Positions 17,926 to 26,574 of a DNA stretch of 64,000 bases are shown here, one piece after another; within the stretch, counting starts at the first letter, position 1, and every line of letters begins with the position of its first letter. The notes under the pieces were generated by a model. It searched no databases, was not told where the DNA came from, and was given only the letters and a program-made list of their open reading frames with translations. Position numbers and translations under genes: made by a program. The stretch covers positions 2,725,937 through 2,789,936 of the forward strand of contig JAOSJL010000001.1 of the NCBI GenBank assembly GCA_027494115.1. Reading direction: 5' to 3'. This DNA comes from Acidimicrobiia bacterium. Its GTDB lineage: Bacteria > Actinomycetota > Acidimicrobiia > IMCC26256 > JAOSJL01.

Positions 17926-18688
17926 CTAGTCGAGAAATCCGGGCTGTTCGGCGACGATCATGTCCCACAGGGGCTGGAAAGAGAAGTGGCCCGCGACGTG
18001 GGAGCCGACCTGCGTGGCAGTGAGCGCAGCCTGGTCGGGATCGATGAGCACGGGATCGCCGGCCGCCTCGGCCAGCAGTTGCGCCTGGCAGGACCGTTCC
18101 ATGGTGATGAACCACCATGCCGCCTCGTCGACCGAGAGCCCGGTGGTGAGAAGACCGTGGTTGCGCAGGATCGCGGCCTTGTGGTCCCCGAGCGCTTCCG
18201 CGATCCGCTTGCCTTCCTGCGCCTCGACGACGACACCGGTGTAGTCGTCGAAGAGCCCGTGGTCGTCGTAGAACGCGCAGGCATCCTGCGTGAGGGGATC
18301 GAGCAGACGACCCAATGATGACCAGGCCTTGCCGTGGAGCGAATGTGCATGCGCCGCGGCCTGGACGTCGGGGCGCGCCTCGTGGACATGGCCGTGGATG
18401 ACGAAGGCCGCCCTGTTGAGAAGCCCCTCGCCCTCGACGATGTCACCCCGCGAGTCGACGCAGATCAGGTCGGACACACGGATCTGTTTGAAGTTCCGAC
18501 CGAGCGGGTTCACCCAGAAGCGGTCGGCATGCTCCGGATCCCGAGCCGTGATGTGGCCGGCGACACCTTCGTCGAAACCGAACTTCCCGAACAGCCGAAA
18601 GGCGCCGGCGAGACGCTCCTTGCGGTGCCGGCGCTCCTCGTCGACGGTGTCGAACTGCGGCAGATACGAAGTCGTGTCCAGGGGGCAT
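17926..18688 (-). CDS. Class II aldolase/adducin-domain protein, frameshifted just after the start
   Basis: The good ATG (18686-18688), with GGGAGG five bases upstream, opens a frame that fails after three codons, while the family N-terminus lies one base over (LDTTSYLPQFDTVDEERRHR, then GFDEGVAGHITARDPE). Five Gs at 18681-18685 on the plus strand should be four; correcting this gives 253 aa beginning MPLDTTSYLPQF. The zinc site is visible as HGHVH and HAHS, with RNHGLLTTG later. These proteins act as aldolases, epimerases or dehydratases on hydroxy-acids or sugars. If the shift were real, only a GTG-started fragment from 18513 could be made, lacking the N-terminal fifth or so. It sits between the ALDH and SDR genes. 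Confidence 0.82.
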
Positions 18689-18693
18689 CCGAA

Positions 18694-18699
18694 CCTCCC
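18694..18699 (-). promoter_or_regulatory. Ribosome binding site GGGAGG deciding the class II aldolase start
   Basis: GGGAGG (minus strand) stands five bases from the ATG at 18686-18688. It is the main evidence that translation begins there and that the following G5 run contains an extra base. Confidence 0.7.
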
Positions 18700-18744
18700 G
18701 CGGCGCGCTGCGCCGGTTCGTGGAGGATCCAGCGTATCGAAGCG

Positions 18745-20211
18745 CTACACCGGGTACCCGATGGCCTTGGTCTCGAGGTACTCCTCGAACCCTTCGACGC
18801 CGTGTTCGCGCCCGATACCGCTGCTGCGGTAGCCGCCGAAGGGCGTGTCAGGACCGAACCACTGCCCGCCGTTGACCGAGACGGTCCCCGTACGGATCCG
18901 ACGCGCAATCCCCATCGCCCGGTCGAGGTCGGCGCCGGTCACGGCTCCCGAGAGCCCGTAACGGGAGTTGTTGGCGATGCGCACCGCATCGTCGTCATCG
19001 TCGTAGGGGATCACGGCCAGAACCGGACCGAAGATCTCCTCCTGGGCGATCGTGGCGTCGGGATCCACATCGACGAACACCGTCGGCTCGACGAAGTAGC
19101 CGCGTTCGAGGTGATCGGGGACACCGCCACCGACGAGGAGTCGCGCTCCTTCACGCCGACCCGTGTCGATCAGGCCGAGAACTCGGTCACGCTGACGCGA
19201 ATTGATCAGCGGACCCATCATGTGGGCCGGATCGGTCGGGTCGCCATAGGCGAACGTCTCGAAGGACTCCCGGAGTAGGTCGACGCCCTCGTCGTAACGC
19301 GAACGTGGCAACAGCATCCGCGTCGTGATGGCACAGCCCTGACCGGCGTGCGTACACATCATCGCCCCGTTACCGACGACCGTCGGGAAGTCGGCATCAT
19401 CGAGAACGATGTTCGCCGACTTGCCGCCCAACTCGAGGAAGACGCGCTTCAGCGTGCGCGACCCGACTTCCATGATGTGCTTCCCGACCGCGGTCGAGCC
19501 CGTGAAACTCACCATGTCGACACGGGGATCGGAGATCAGCACCTCACCGATTGCCGCGGGGTCCTCGCCCGTCACGATGTTCACCACACCCGCTGGAATG
19601 TCGGTCTGCTCCGCGATGATCCGGCCGAGGAAGGTGGCGTTCGACGGAGTATCGGGAGCAGGCTTCAGCACGACCGTGTTGCCGGCAGCCAGCGCGGGTG
19701 TGAGTTTCGAGAGATTCAGCATGAACGGGAAGTTCCACGGTGTGACGAGACCGGCCACGCCGAGCGGCTCCTTGACCACGACGCGGTTGCTGCGCATCCC
19801 GAAGAACTCGTGCTCGCCGAGCTCGCGCTCCCACTCGTATCGGTCGAGCAGGTCGATGTCCCATTGCATGTCGTCGATGCAGCTGTCCTGCTGGACGGCG
19901 TAGGTGAGGAGCACCGGGGTGCCCGCCTCTGCGACGATGAGCGGACGGAGCGTTTCCTTCTCGCGGTCGAGCTCGTCCTTCAACTGCTGCAGACAACGCC
20001 GCCGCAGCGCGACATCGGTCGACCAGCCGCTCTCGTCGAAGGCCCGCCGTGCGGCACCGATCGCCCGGTTCATGTCGTCGACGGTTCCGTCGGCACAGGT
20101 CCCCGCCACCTCCTCGGTGGCCGGGTTCACGACGTCGAAGCGCACACCGCCGGAGGCCTCGACGAGCTCGCCGTCGATCAGCATCCTCGGTTCAACAGCG
20201 TTCGATTCCAC
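18745..20211 (-). CDS. Aldehyde dehydrogenase (NAD(P)-dependent)
   Basis: The 488-aa product has all landmarks of the ALDH superfamily: TPWNFPFMLNLSKL, NTVVLKPAPDTPSN, FTGSTAVGKHIM, the catalytic-base region LELGGKSANIV, the nucleophile Cys in AGQGCAITTR, and the C-terminal QEEIFGPVLAVIPYDDDDDA. It oxidises an aldehyde to the acid in the cytoplasm. The start is GTG 20209-20211; an ATG at 20182-20184 (MLIDGELVEAS) is a possible alternative. It follows the FMN reductase by 40 bases and precedes the aldolase by 56, so it is part of the same operon. Confidence 0.9.
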   Translation of the reverse strand: MESNAVEPRMLIDGELVEASGGVRFDVVNPATEEVAGTCADGTVDDMNRAIGAARRAFDESGWSTDVALRRRCLQQLKDELDREKETLRPLIVAEAGTPVLLTYAVQQDSCIDDMQWDIDLLDRYEWERELGEHEFFGMRSNRVVVKEPLGVAGLVTPWNFPFMLNLSKLTPALAAGNTVVLKPAPDTPSNATFLGRIIAEQTDIPAGVVNIVTGEDPAAIGEVLISDPRVDMVSFTGSTAVGKHIMEVGSRTLKRVFLELGGKSANIVLDDADFPTVVGNGAMMCTHAGQGCAITTRMLLPRSRYDEGVDLLRESFETFAYGDPTDPAHMMGPLINSRQRDRVLGLIDTGRREGARLLVGGGVPDHLERGYFVEPTVFVDVDPDATIAQEEIFGPVLAVIPYDDDDDAVRIANNSRYGLSGAVTGADLDRAMGIARRIRTGTVSVNGGQWFGPDTPFGGYRSSGIGREHGVEGFEEYLETKAIGYPV

Positions 20212-20251
20212 AGCGTCGCCGTCCGTCCCGATCTCTCGACTCGTCCTCGCC

Positions 20252-20905
20252 TCAGCCGTTGTGACAGGTCTCAGCCTCGCGCGTGTTGCCCTCGGCGGGG
20301 ATCGGCGTGGCCTTCAGGATCCGTGCGAGGTGGACCAGGTTGTGCGCCATCCACCTCGTCGTGCGTTGCGTGTACTCGTGTTCGTGGCCGTGCGCCTCGA
20401 TGTACGACGGACCGGGGCCCGCGTCGCCGACCCAGTACGTGTCGGCGTTGGGAGGCACCGCACACCCGAGGTGCGTCATGTTGAACAGTGTGGTCTCGGC
20501 CGCAGCGTGGGCACCGTCCTCGTTCCCGGTCACCACGACACCGGCCACCTTGTTGTACAGGGGATACTGGCCGACCTCATTGGTCTCGTTGTACGTGCCG
20601 TCGAGACGTTCGACCACGAGCTGGGCGACCGCGCTGCGGACACCGAACCAGATGGGCGTGCAGACGACGATGATGTCGGCTGCCTTGATCTTCTCGAGGA
20701 TGAGCGGCCACTCGTCACCTTCGCCCTCGAAGGACGACACACCGAACGGGATGTTGTAGTCGACGACGCGAACGATGTCGCTCGTTACGTTCATCTGGTC
20801 GAACCATTCGATGACGTGTCGCGCCAGAGCCTCGGTGTTCGAGACCTCGGGGGACTTCTTCAGGGTGCAGTTCAGGAACACCGCATTGAGCTTCGGCTCG
20901 GCCAT
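20252..20905 (-). CDS. NADPH-dependent FMN reductase / flavodoxin-fold protein
   Basis: The 217-aa product (AEPKLNAVFLNCTLKKSPEV) shows the flavodoxin-like phosphate-loop region near the N-terminus, ADIIVVCTPIWFGVRSAVAQ for the flavin contact, and VAGVVVTGNEDGAHAAAETT. GGGAGG stands ahead of ATG 20903-20905. Such enzymes reduce free FMN with NAD(P)H or act as quinone reductases. Its place directly upstream of an operon ending in an LLM oxidoreductase suggests it could supply reduced flavin to that enzyme, provided the LLM uses FMN rather than F420. Confidence 0.82.
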   Translation of the reverse strand: MAEPKLNAVFLNCTLKKSPEVSNTEALARHVIEWFDQMNVTSDIVRVVDYNIPFGVSSFEGEGDEWPLILEKIKAADIIVVCTPIWFGVRSAVAQLVVERLDGTYNETNEVGQYPLYNKVAGVVVTGNEDGAHAAAETTLFNMTHLGCAVPPNADTYWVGDAGPGPSYIEAHGHEHEYTQRTTRWMAHNLVHLARILKATPIPAEGNTREAETCHNG

Positions 20906-21003
20906 GGGTCCTCCCGGGACACGACGATCCGTGGCTGCCACTCTACGGACGAGAACACCCTCGAGCGAACGCATCATCGCAGCTATCGAGCCCACCGCGC
21001 TGG

Positions 21004-21696
21004 TCAGCCCACGGCCGTGACGCTCTGGTGGAGAAGTCGGGCCGTCGTCTCGATCAGCGCCTCGCGGGTGACGCCCCGCGGCTCGAGATCCCGGTGGAAC
21101 GCCGCCATACGTTCGACCATGGCGACGAGCGCCGCAGCTGCTGCGTACGGCTCCACTGAAGCGTCGATCCGCCCGTCCTGCTGTGCCGATTCCACCTGTG
21201 CCGCCACAGCGAGCGTGATGGGCTCCAGAGCCCGGTTGCGTACATCCCGGAACCGGCGGTCACCTTCCTGGGCGGCGAGGTTGCGCGTCCGCAGGATGGC
21301 GCGGTGCTCGTCCCAGAAGTCGAGAAAGATCTCGACGGTTCGTCGCGCCCGGTCGAGGCCGTCGGTTTCCGACCACGGGTCCTCGAGGAGTGCCTCCACC
21401 GGCGCCAGATGCTCCCCTACTTCTTCGGCGAGTGCGAGCACCGCATCCTCCACAGTGCGGAAGTACTGGTAGAAGGTCGCGGGCGAGGTCTTGACGGCAC
21501 GGGCGATGTCGACGACCCGCAGATCGCGGACACCCCGACGCTTCAGCAGACCCTCGGTCGCGTCGAGCAGGCGTCGACGCGTCCGCTCGCCACGCGCGCC
21601 CAGGGTGCGGCCGTCGGCGGCAACCACCCGGGAAAGAGATTCCCTCACCCGGGGGAGAGTACCGGCGTTTCTGCACGGCAACGCCGGGTTCGCCAT
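21004..21696 (-). CDS. TetR-family transcriptional regulator
   Basis: The 230-aa product has the N-terminal three-helix DNA-binding domain (ERTRRRLLDATEGLLKRRGV, VVDIARAVKTSPATFYQYF, with the typical TFYQYF turn) and an all-helical ligand domain with the ILRTRNLAAQEGDRRFRDVR segment of the subgroup linked to acyl-CoA and steroid metabolism. The frame is open to 21729; I chose ATG 21694-21696 (MANPALPCRN). It is on the same strand as, and 98 bases upstream of, the FMN reductase gene, and divergent from the LysM gene 53 bases away. It is the natural regulator of the downstream catabolic operon, and probably of itself. Confidence 0.88.
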   Translation of the reverse strand: MANPALPCRNAGTLPRVRESLSRVVAADGRTLGARGERTRRRLLDATEGLLKRRGVRDLRVVDIARAVKTSPATFYQYFRTVEDAVLALAEEVGEHLAPVEALLEDPWSETDGLDRARRTVEIFLDFWDEHRAILRTRNLAAQEGDRRFRDVRNRALEPITLAVAAQVESAQQDGRIDASVEPYAAAAALVAMVERMAAFHRDLEPRGVTREALIETTARLLHQSVTAVG

Positions 21697-21711
21697 CCAC
21701 GATCCGACACA

Positions 21712-21738
21712 CTTGTATCCCCTTGTCACGCATCTTGT
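21712..21738. promoter_or_regulatory. Three CTTGT direct repeats in the TetR/LysM divergent spacer
   Basis: CTTGT occurs at 21712, 21722 and 21734, that is at spacings of about one helical turn, all within the 53 bases between the two divergent starts. Phased direct repeats in a regulator's own upstream region are a plausible binding site. TetR proteins usually use inverted repeats, so confidence is low. Confidence 0.3.
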
Positions 21739-21749
21739 CGCACTCTAAG

Positions 21750-22609
21750 ATGCATGACGTGCACTCCTGCTCGCCGATCACGGAGACGTCGAGCTCCCGG
21801 CGACCCGGCACCGACCGGCTGCGTAGCGCAGCTGCGCTCGTCGGCATCGTGGTGGTGGCCGCGGCGGGGCTCGCCTGGTTCTGGAACCTCGGCACCGCGT
21901 CGCCGCTCTCCGGGGCGTCGCTGTCTCCGTCATCGCCGTCGCCGGAGAACGTTCTGCTCCAAGCCCTGCGCCTCGTCGGCGTCGGAGTCACGGCATGGCT
22001 GCTGATCAGCACACTCCTCGCCCTCGCCGCCGCCACCCTCGACGTGCTCCGGCAACGATTCGAAGGCGTAACCCACGGAGGAATCCGTGGACGGGCCGGG
22101 GTACGGGCACATCGGGGTGGCCTGAGCACCCTCTGTCGACGCTGTGCGCTGCCTGGTGTGCGCAGGCTGGTCGAACGTGCCGTGACCGTGACGATTCTCA
22201 CGTCGGTGGTGGCCTCGGTGCCCGTGATCCCGGTGTCGGCGGCGGATCCTGGCGACATCCCACCTTCCGGCCTCGAGGAGCCGGTCGTGCGCGCGCCCAC
22301 GATGGTCGACGAGCCCCCGAACCCCGAGGTCCACACCCCCGAGACCCATACCCCCGAGGTCCATACCCCCGAGGTCCATACCCCGAGGTCCATGTCATCG
22401 TCGCCGGTGACAACCTCTGGAAGGTGGCGGCCGACCATCTGGCGGCGGAGCATGCGGCAACGGGTGGCGCCGGCGCATGGCCGGGTGAGGCCGACATCGG
22501 CTCGTACTGGGCCCGGCTGATCGACGTGAACCGATCGGCGCTGCGCTCGGGTGATCCCGACCTCGTGTTCCCCGGTGAGCGCATCGCGCTCCCACCCACG
22601 CGGCGGTAG
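21750..22609 (+). CDS. LysM peptidoglycan-binding membrane protein, frameshifted within a tandem repeat
   Basis: The start ATG 21750 gives a short cytoplasmic head, a membrane helix (AAALVGIVVVAAAGLAWFW), a second hydrophobic stretch (LVGVGVTAWLLISTLLALA) and a third (VTVTILTSVVASVPVIPVSA). Then comes a Pro/Glu/His repeat (PEVHT) and, one frame over, a LysM domain (VIVAGDNLWKVAADHL, YWARLIDVNRSALRSGDPDL). The repeat units have five Cs at the junction except the last, which has four (22381-22384). Adding one C joins the parts into 286 aa. It is probably a cell-wall-binding protein. The function is otherwise unknown. Confidence 0.72.
22323..22384. repeat. 15-base tandem repeat (CCCGAGGTCCATACC), about four units
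   Basis: Four imperfect copies encode PEVHT/PETHT in the LysM protein. The last copy is one C shorter, and this moves the LysM domain out of frame. Confidence 0.88.
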
Positions 22610-22628
22610 GGTGACGACGACGTCAGTC

Positions 22629-22634
22629 AGGAGG
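22629..22634 (+). promoter_or_regulatory. Consensus ribosome binding site AGGAGG setting a GTG start
   Basis: A perfect AGGAGG ends five bases before GTG 22640 and confirms that the amidohydrolase begins with GTG. Confidence 0.85.
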
Positions 22635-22639
22635 TCGCC

Positions 22640-23926
22640 GTGAAGCTGGACGACATGATCCTCGTGAGCGTCGACGACCACGTCGTCGAGCCACCCGGAA
22701 TGTTCGATGCTCATCTCCCGGAGAAGTACAAGGATCTCGCGCCGCACGTCGTCCGCAAGGACGACGGCACCGACGTGTGGCAGTTCCTCGAGATCGAGGT
22801 TCCCAACATCGGGCTCAACGCTGTCGCGGGTCGGCCCCGGGAGGAGTACGGCATCGATCCCACGAGCTTCGAGGAGATCCGTTCGGGTTGCTACGACATC
22901 CATGACCGAGTGCGCGACATGAACGCCAACGGGCTCCTCGGTTCGATGTGCTTTCCGTCACTTCCGGGATTCGCCGGCCGTCTCTTCGGCGCTCTCGACG
23001 ACAAGGAGGCCGCGCTCGCGATGGCCCGGGCCTACAACGACTGGCACATCGACGAATGGTGCGGTTCCGCACCCGGTCGGTTCATTCCCTTGGCGATTCC
23101 GACGATCTGGGATCCCGAGCTCATCGCCGACGAGGTGCACCGCGTCGCCGCCAAGGGCTGCCACGCCATGACGTTCCCGGAGAACCCGGTGCCCTTGAAC
23201 CTGCCGTCACTGCATTCCGATCACTGGGATCCGGTCTGGAAGGCCTGCTCGGACGAAGGCACCGTCGTGTGCATGCACATCGGCTCGAGTTCCAAGCTCG
23301 TGATGACGTCGCCCGACGCGCCGATCGACGTGATGATCGTCCTCCAACCGATGAACATCGTTCAGGCGGCCGCGGATCTGGTCCACTCTCCCGTGTGGCG
23401 GAAGTTTCCCGACGTGACCGTCGCACTGAGCGAAGGCGGCACCGGATGGGTCCCCTACTTTCTCGAGCGCCTCGACCACACCTACCGCGTTCACAAAGCG
23501 TGGACGGGAGCCGATTTCGGGGATCAGATGCCGAGTGAGTTCTTCATGGAGCGCGTGATCCTCTGTTCGATCAGCGACAACGTCGGCGCTACCCACGCCC
23601 GCGAACTGGGAACCGACCGCCTCACCATCGAGGTCGACTACCCCCACTCCGACTCCACGTGGCCCAACACCCCGGAACGTCTGATGGGCGAGTTCGCCGG
23701 CACGGATCTCACCGACGCCGAAATCAACCAGATCACCCACGAGAACGCCATACGGTTCTTCGGGTACGAACCCTTCGCCGTCCGATCTCGGGACGACTGC
23801 ACGGTGGGAGCACTGCGTGCCCAGGCCACCGACGTCGATACGACGGCGCGGCCTGCACAGCGCTCGGCGTCGAAACCCGAACGTGTGGGGCGCATCACGA
23901 TCACCGATCTCAGCCCCACGGCCTGA
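22640..23926 (+). CDS. Amidohydrolase-2 family protein (DDHVVEPP type)
   Basis: The 428-aa product opens with MILVSVDDHVVEPPGMF, the signature of a large actinobacterial amidohydrolase subgroup. It continues with GCYDIHDRVRDMNANGLLGS, CMHIGSSSKLV (mid-barrel His), ALSEGGTGWVPYFLERLD and EVDYPHSDSTWPNT (C-terminal metal Asp). It is homologous over its whole length to the protein at 43456-44655. The last 50 residues are a Ser/Thr/Arg-rich tail absent from that homologue. The start is GTG behind AGGAGG. The reaction is unknown; the fold suggests hydrolysis or decarboxylation. Confidence 0.85.
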   Translation: MKLDDMILVSVDDHVVEPPGMFDAHLPEKYKDLAPHVVRKDDGTDVWQFLEIEVPNIGLNAVAGRPREEYGIDPTSFEEIRSGCYDIHDRVRDMNANGLLGSMCFPSLPGFAGRLFGALDDKEAALAMARAYNDWHIDEWCGSAPGRFIPLAIPTIWDPELIADEVHRVAAKGCHAMTFPENPVPLNLPSLHSDHWDPVWKACSDEGTVVCMHIGSSSKLVMTSPDAPIDVMIVLQPMNIVQAAADLVHSPVWRKFPDVTVALSEGGTGWVPYFLERLDHTYRVHKAWTGADFGDQMPSEFFMERVILCSISDNVGATHARELGTDRLTIEVDYPHSDSTWPNTPERLMGEFAGTDLTDAEINQITHENAIRFFGYEPFAVRSRDDCTVGALRAQATDVDTTARPAQRSASKPERVGRITITDLSPTA

Positions 23927-23942
23927 TCCGGGACGGCCCCGC

Positions 23943-24197
23943 ATGTCCGACGATCAGGGGCCGCGCGATCCGAAGCCGTTTCTCGTGCACTGGGCCGTGG
24001 CCGCCGCCGTCATCTTCCTGGCAAGCGTGATGCTCTTGTGGTTCATCCTCGGCGTACCCCTCGCGGTGGTCACCATCGGCTCCGGGCTGCTGGGTCTCGC
24101 GGTGGCGCCGTACTCCCGTGGTGCCGAAGAACGTGCCCTGGCCCGGCAGCGGACCGAAGCCGAAGAACGCGGTCCCTCCAACCCCCCGCTCGGGTGA
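23943..24197 (+). CDS. Small two-helix membrane protein
   Basis: The 84-aa product starts at ATG 23943, 16 bases after the amidohydrolase stop, so it is likely co-transcribed. Two hydrophobic segments (WAVAAAVIFLASVMLLWFIL and VPLAVVTIGSGLLGLAVA) form a hairpin, followed by a charged tail (RGAEERALARQRTEAEERG). I do not recognise a family. Confidence 0.65.
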   Translation: MSDDQGPRDPKPFLVHWAVAAAVIFLASVMLLWFILGVPLAVVTIGSGLLGLAVAPYSRGAEERALARQRTEAEERGPSNPPLG

Positions 24198-24223
24198 TGG
24201 TGCGCCCCGGCTGAGCTCGAGCG

Positions 24224-25515
24224 TCAGGTGAGGTCGAGCGGCGGGAGGAAGTCGGCGTCGTCACGGTACTCCTCGCCGCGCTCGCGCACGGTCGCGACGT
24301 AGCTGAGCGAGTGGTTGTACCCGAGAAAGGCGCGGTTCAGCTGTGAATCGTCAGTGAGCGAGCCTCCTGCGACAGCGCACAGGTAGCGCGCCGCTGAGTA
24401 CGCGGCGTCGTAGAGGTTCTGGGGGTCCTCGTCGTCGTCGGCGTTCCCGTCGCTCCCCAGCGTTCCCAGGTGGACGGAATGAACTGCATCGGTCCCACGG
24501 CACGGTCGTGCACGACGTCGAAGTCGAGTTCTCCTCCGTCGCTGTCGCCGATGGCGGCCACTCCCTTGCCGTTGAGAGGGACGCCCAGAATCGGAGGCGA
24601 CACATTGCCGTCCTCATCAGGCTCGGAGTCCTTGAACCGGCCGTGGTCCGACTCCGTGCGTCCGATCCCCGCGAGGTGCCACCAGGTGACCCCACACTCC
24701 GGATCGGTGAACGCCGCGAGACGCTCCGCGCGGAGATACGCGTCGAGTGCCACCAACGGGATGTCGAGACCGGCCACGGTGGCCCGGGGCAGCGTCTCGG
24801 TCACCTCGTCGCGCGCTGCGACGATCGCCGCCACGGCCTCCTGCACCGAAGCGTCGAGATCGGCCCGCCGGTTTCGCACCCCTGCAAGCTCGTCACCGAC
24901 CGTGGCCGCGCCGTCGGAGGCCGCCGCACGCAGGTCGTCGGCAACATGGGCGGCGGTGTTCAGGGTCTCACCCACACTCCCGGCCAGGCGACCGCGGCGT
25001 GCCACCTCCACGGGGCCCGACGCGTCGAGAATGGCGTAGCCCTGGGTGCTCGAAGGATCCTGGGTGTAGGCGGCTGCGGCGAGTCGGCGCTTGCGCCCCT
25101 CCGCCACCGCCAATTCGTCGGCGGCACGGCGCTCGGTGGCGGTGAGCTTGTCGAGCGCCTCCTGAAGACGACGCTCGCTTTCCTGAAGGTCGGCGGATTC
25201 GACCAGGAGGACGTCGAGGGCTTCATCCGCTTCCCGGAGCGTGGCAATCGCCGCGGAAGCCGGGCCGGAGGAGATCGGCGCGTCGGCCAGGCGGGCGTCG
25301 AGCCCGGGTACGAGAGCAGCCACGTCGGCGGGAATCGTCGCCGCGGCCGTCCCGGAGTCCGTGGCCGGGTCGCTCGAATCGCTCTCCGTGGCCCCGTTGG
25401 CGACGTGCAGGGGCGACACCGCCACCACCGAAAGGACGACCGCGGCAACGAGTGCTCGCGCGCCGGTCCGCCGTGCCACGACTGTGTTGCCGCGGTTCAG
25501 ATCGGGTGGGGACAT
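24224..25515 (-). CDS. Secreted lytic transglycosylase with coiled-coil region, frameshifted near the 3' end
   Basis: A Sec signal (ALVAAVVLSVVAVSPLHVANG) is followed by a coiled coil (ADLQESERRLQEALDKLTAT, RRAADELAVAEGRKRR) and an SLT/MltB-type domain with catalytic Glu in IGRTESDHGRF and GPMQFIPSTWERWG. The frame then moves by one: adding a C to the CCCC at 24455-24458 continues as SDGNADDDEDPQNLYDAAYS and RAFLGYNHSLSYV, the conserved end of the fold, for 430 aa in total. The coiled coil plus SLT layout resembles actinobacterial RipA/Rpf-like cell-wall enzymes. It cleaves peptidoglycan outside the membrane. Confidence 0.82.
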
Positions 25516-25610
25516 CGAGGGACCTCAGAGGGTCGAACCGGAGGCGCCGACCTCGGGATGGGGCATTCCAGTATGACCGGTTCGCGGACTATTAGCCAGA
25601 GAGAGTCGTC

Positions 25611-26528
25611 TCACGCAACCCCGATGGGGTCTCCGACCAACTCGAAGGACTCCACGAGGCGATCGAATCCCGGTGCGCTCTTGTAGGGAGAGACCACCAT
25701 GGCCATGTAGAGACGGGTGCCCACGGGCACCATCCGGACCTTCGTCGCGATCCCCTCGACTGCCACGACCACGTCCACGGCCCTCCGGCCGTCATGGTCG
25801 GTCGTGTCCACCGACACGGTGTCGCCCTCGGCCACGAACTGCGCACCGTCGCCCTCGGTGAGAAAGGCCTCCAGCTCACCCTCCGAGCCGGGCGGTCCCT
25901 CCACGTAGCCAACACCCACGACGTACTCGGCGTCGACCTGGCTCATCTCGAGATGGACCGAATAGGTGCCGCCTTCGATCGACATCGACTCGTCGACCAC
26001 CTCGGGCGAGGCAGGGAGTTCGGCTCGGAATCGCCCCACGGCATTCTCGATCGGGACCGACACATCTCCGTCCACGTAGGCCTGGGCGGCGGGTTCGAGA
26101 TCGATGTGCTCGGCGGTGATCTGTCGGTATCCGAACCATCCCGCCGCCACGAGAACTACGGCGCACAACGCGTACACGGCTGCGGCGAGACCCCGGGGAC
26201 GTGACGAGGTGGAGGATGACGCGCCCGCGGAGCCGGTCCCCGAGAACGGGTCGACCCCGTCGTCGGAGAGCGAACCGGGAATCATCCCGGGAGCGGGTCC
26301 GGGATCGACACGGGTCGCGTCCGGCCCGCCCGCGAAGTAGTCCCCGAAACCGCCGGATGCACCGACGTCGGTCTGAGCTGTGGTCGCGCCGGGCGCGCGG
26401 GCCGCGAGCTTCCCCGAGGGAGCGACCGACTTCTCGCGATCGCCCTTTTCGGGAAGGTCAGCTCCACACTTCTTGCAAGCCGTCCACGCAGTCGGCACGT
26501 AATAGCTGCAGCCCGGACACTGTCGCAT
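25611..26528 (-). CDS. Zinc-ribbon membrane protein with extracytoplasmic domain
   Basis: The 305-aa product begins with a zinc ribbon (MRQCPGCSYYVPTAWTACKK, then CGAD; two CxxC pairs), then a disordered Gly/Ala/Ser linker to about residue 110, one membrane helix (GLAAAVYALCAVVLVAAGWF) and an outer domain of about 170 residues (IENAVGRFRAELPASPEVVD, GYVEGPPGSEGELEAFL). The topology is inside-to-outside. Similar zinc-ribbon plus single-helix proteins are common in actinobacteria with no assigned role. It is alone between the transglycosylase and the acyl-CoA ligase genes. Confidence 0.75.
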   Translation of the reverse strand: MRQCPGCSYYVPTAWTACKKCGADLPEKGDREKSVAPSGKLAARAPGATTAQTDVGASGGFGDYFAGGPDATRVDPGPAPGMIPGSLSDDGVDPFSGTGSAGASSSTSSRPRGLAAAVYALCAVVLVAAGWFGYRQITAEHIDLEPAAQAYVDGDVSVPIENAVGRFRAELPASPEVVDESMSIEGGTYSVHLEMSQVDAEYVVGVGYVEGPPGSEGELEAFLTEGDGAQFVAEGDTVSVDTTDHDGRRAVDVVVAVEGIATKVRMVPVGTRLYMAMVVSPYKSAPGFDRLVESFELVGDPIGVA

Positions 26529-26574
26529 GCTCTTTCATCGACCGGATCCCGCGATCGTTGAGCTTTCTCATGCC

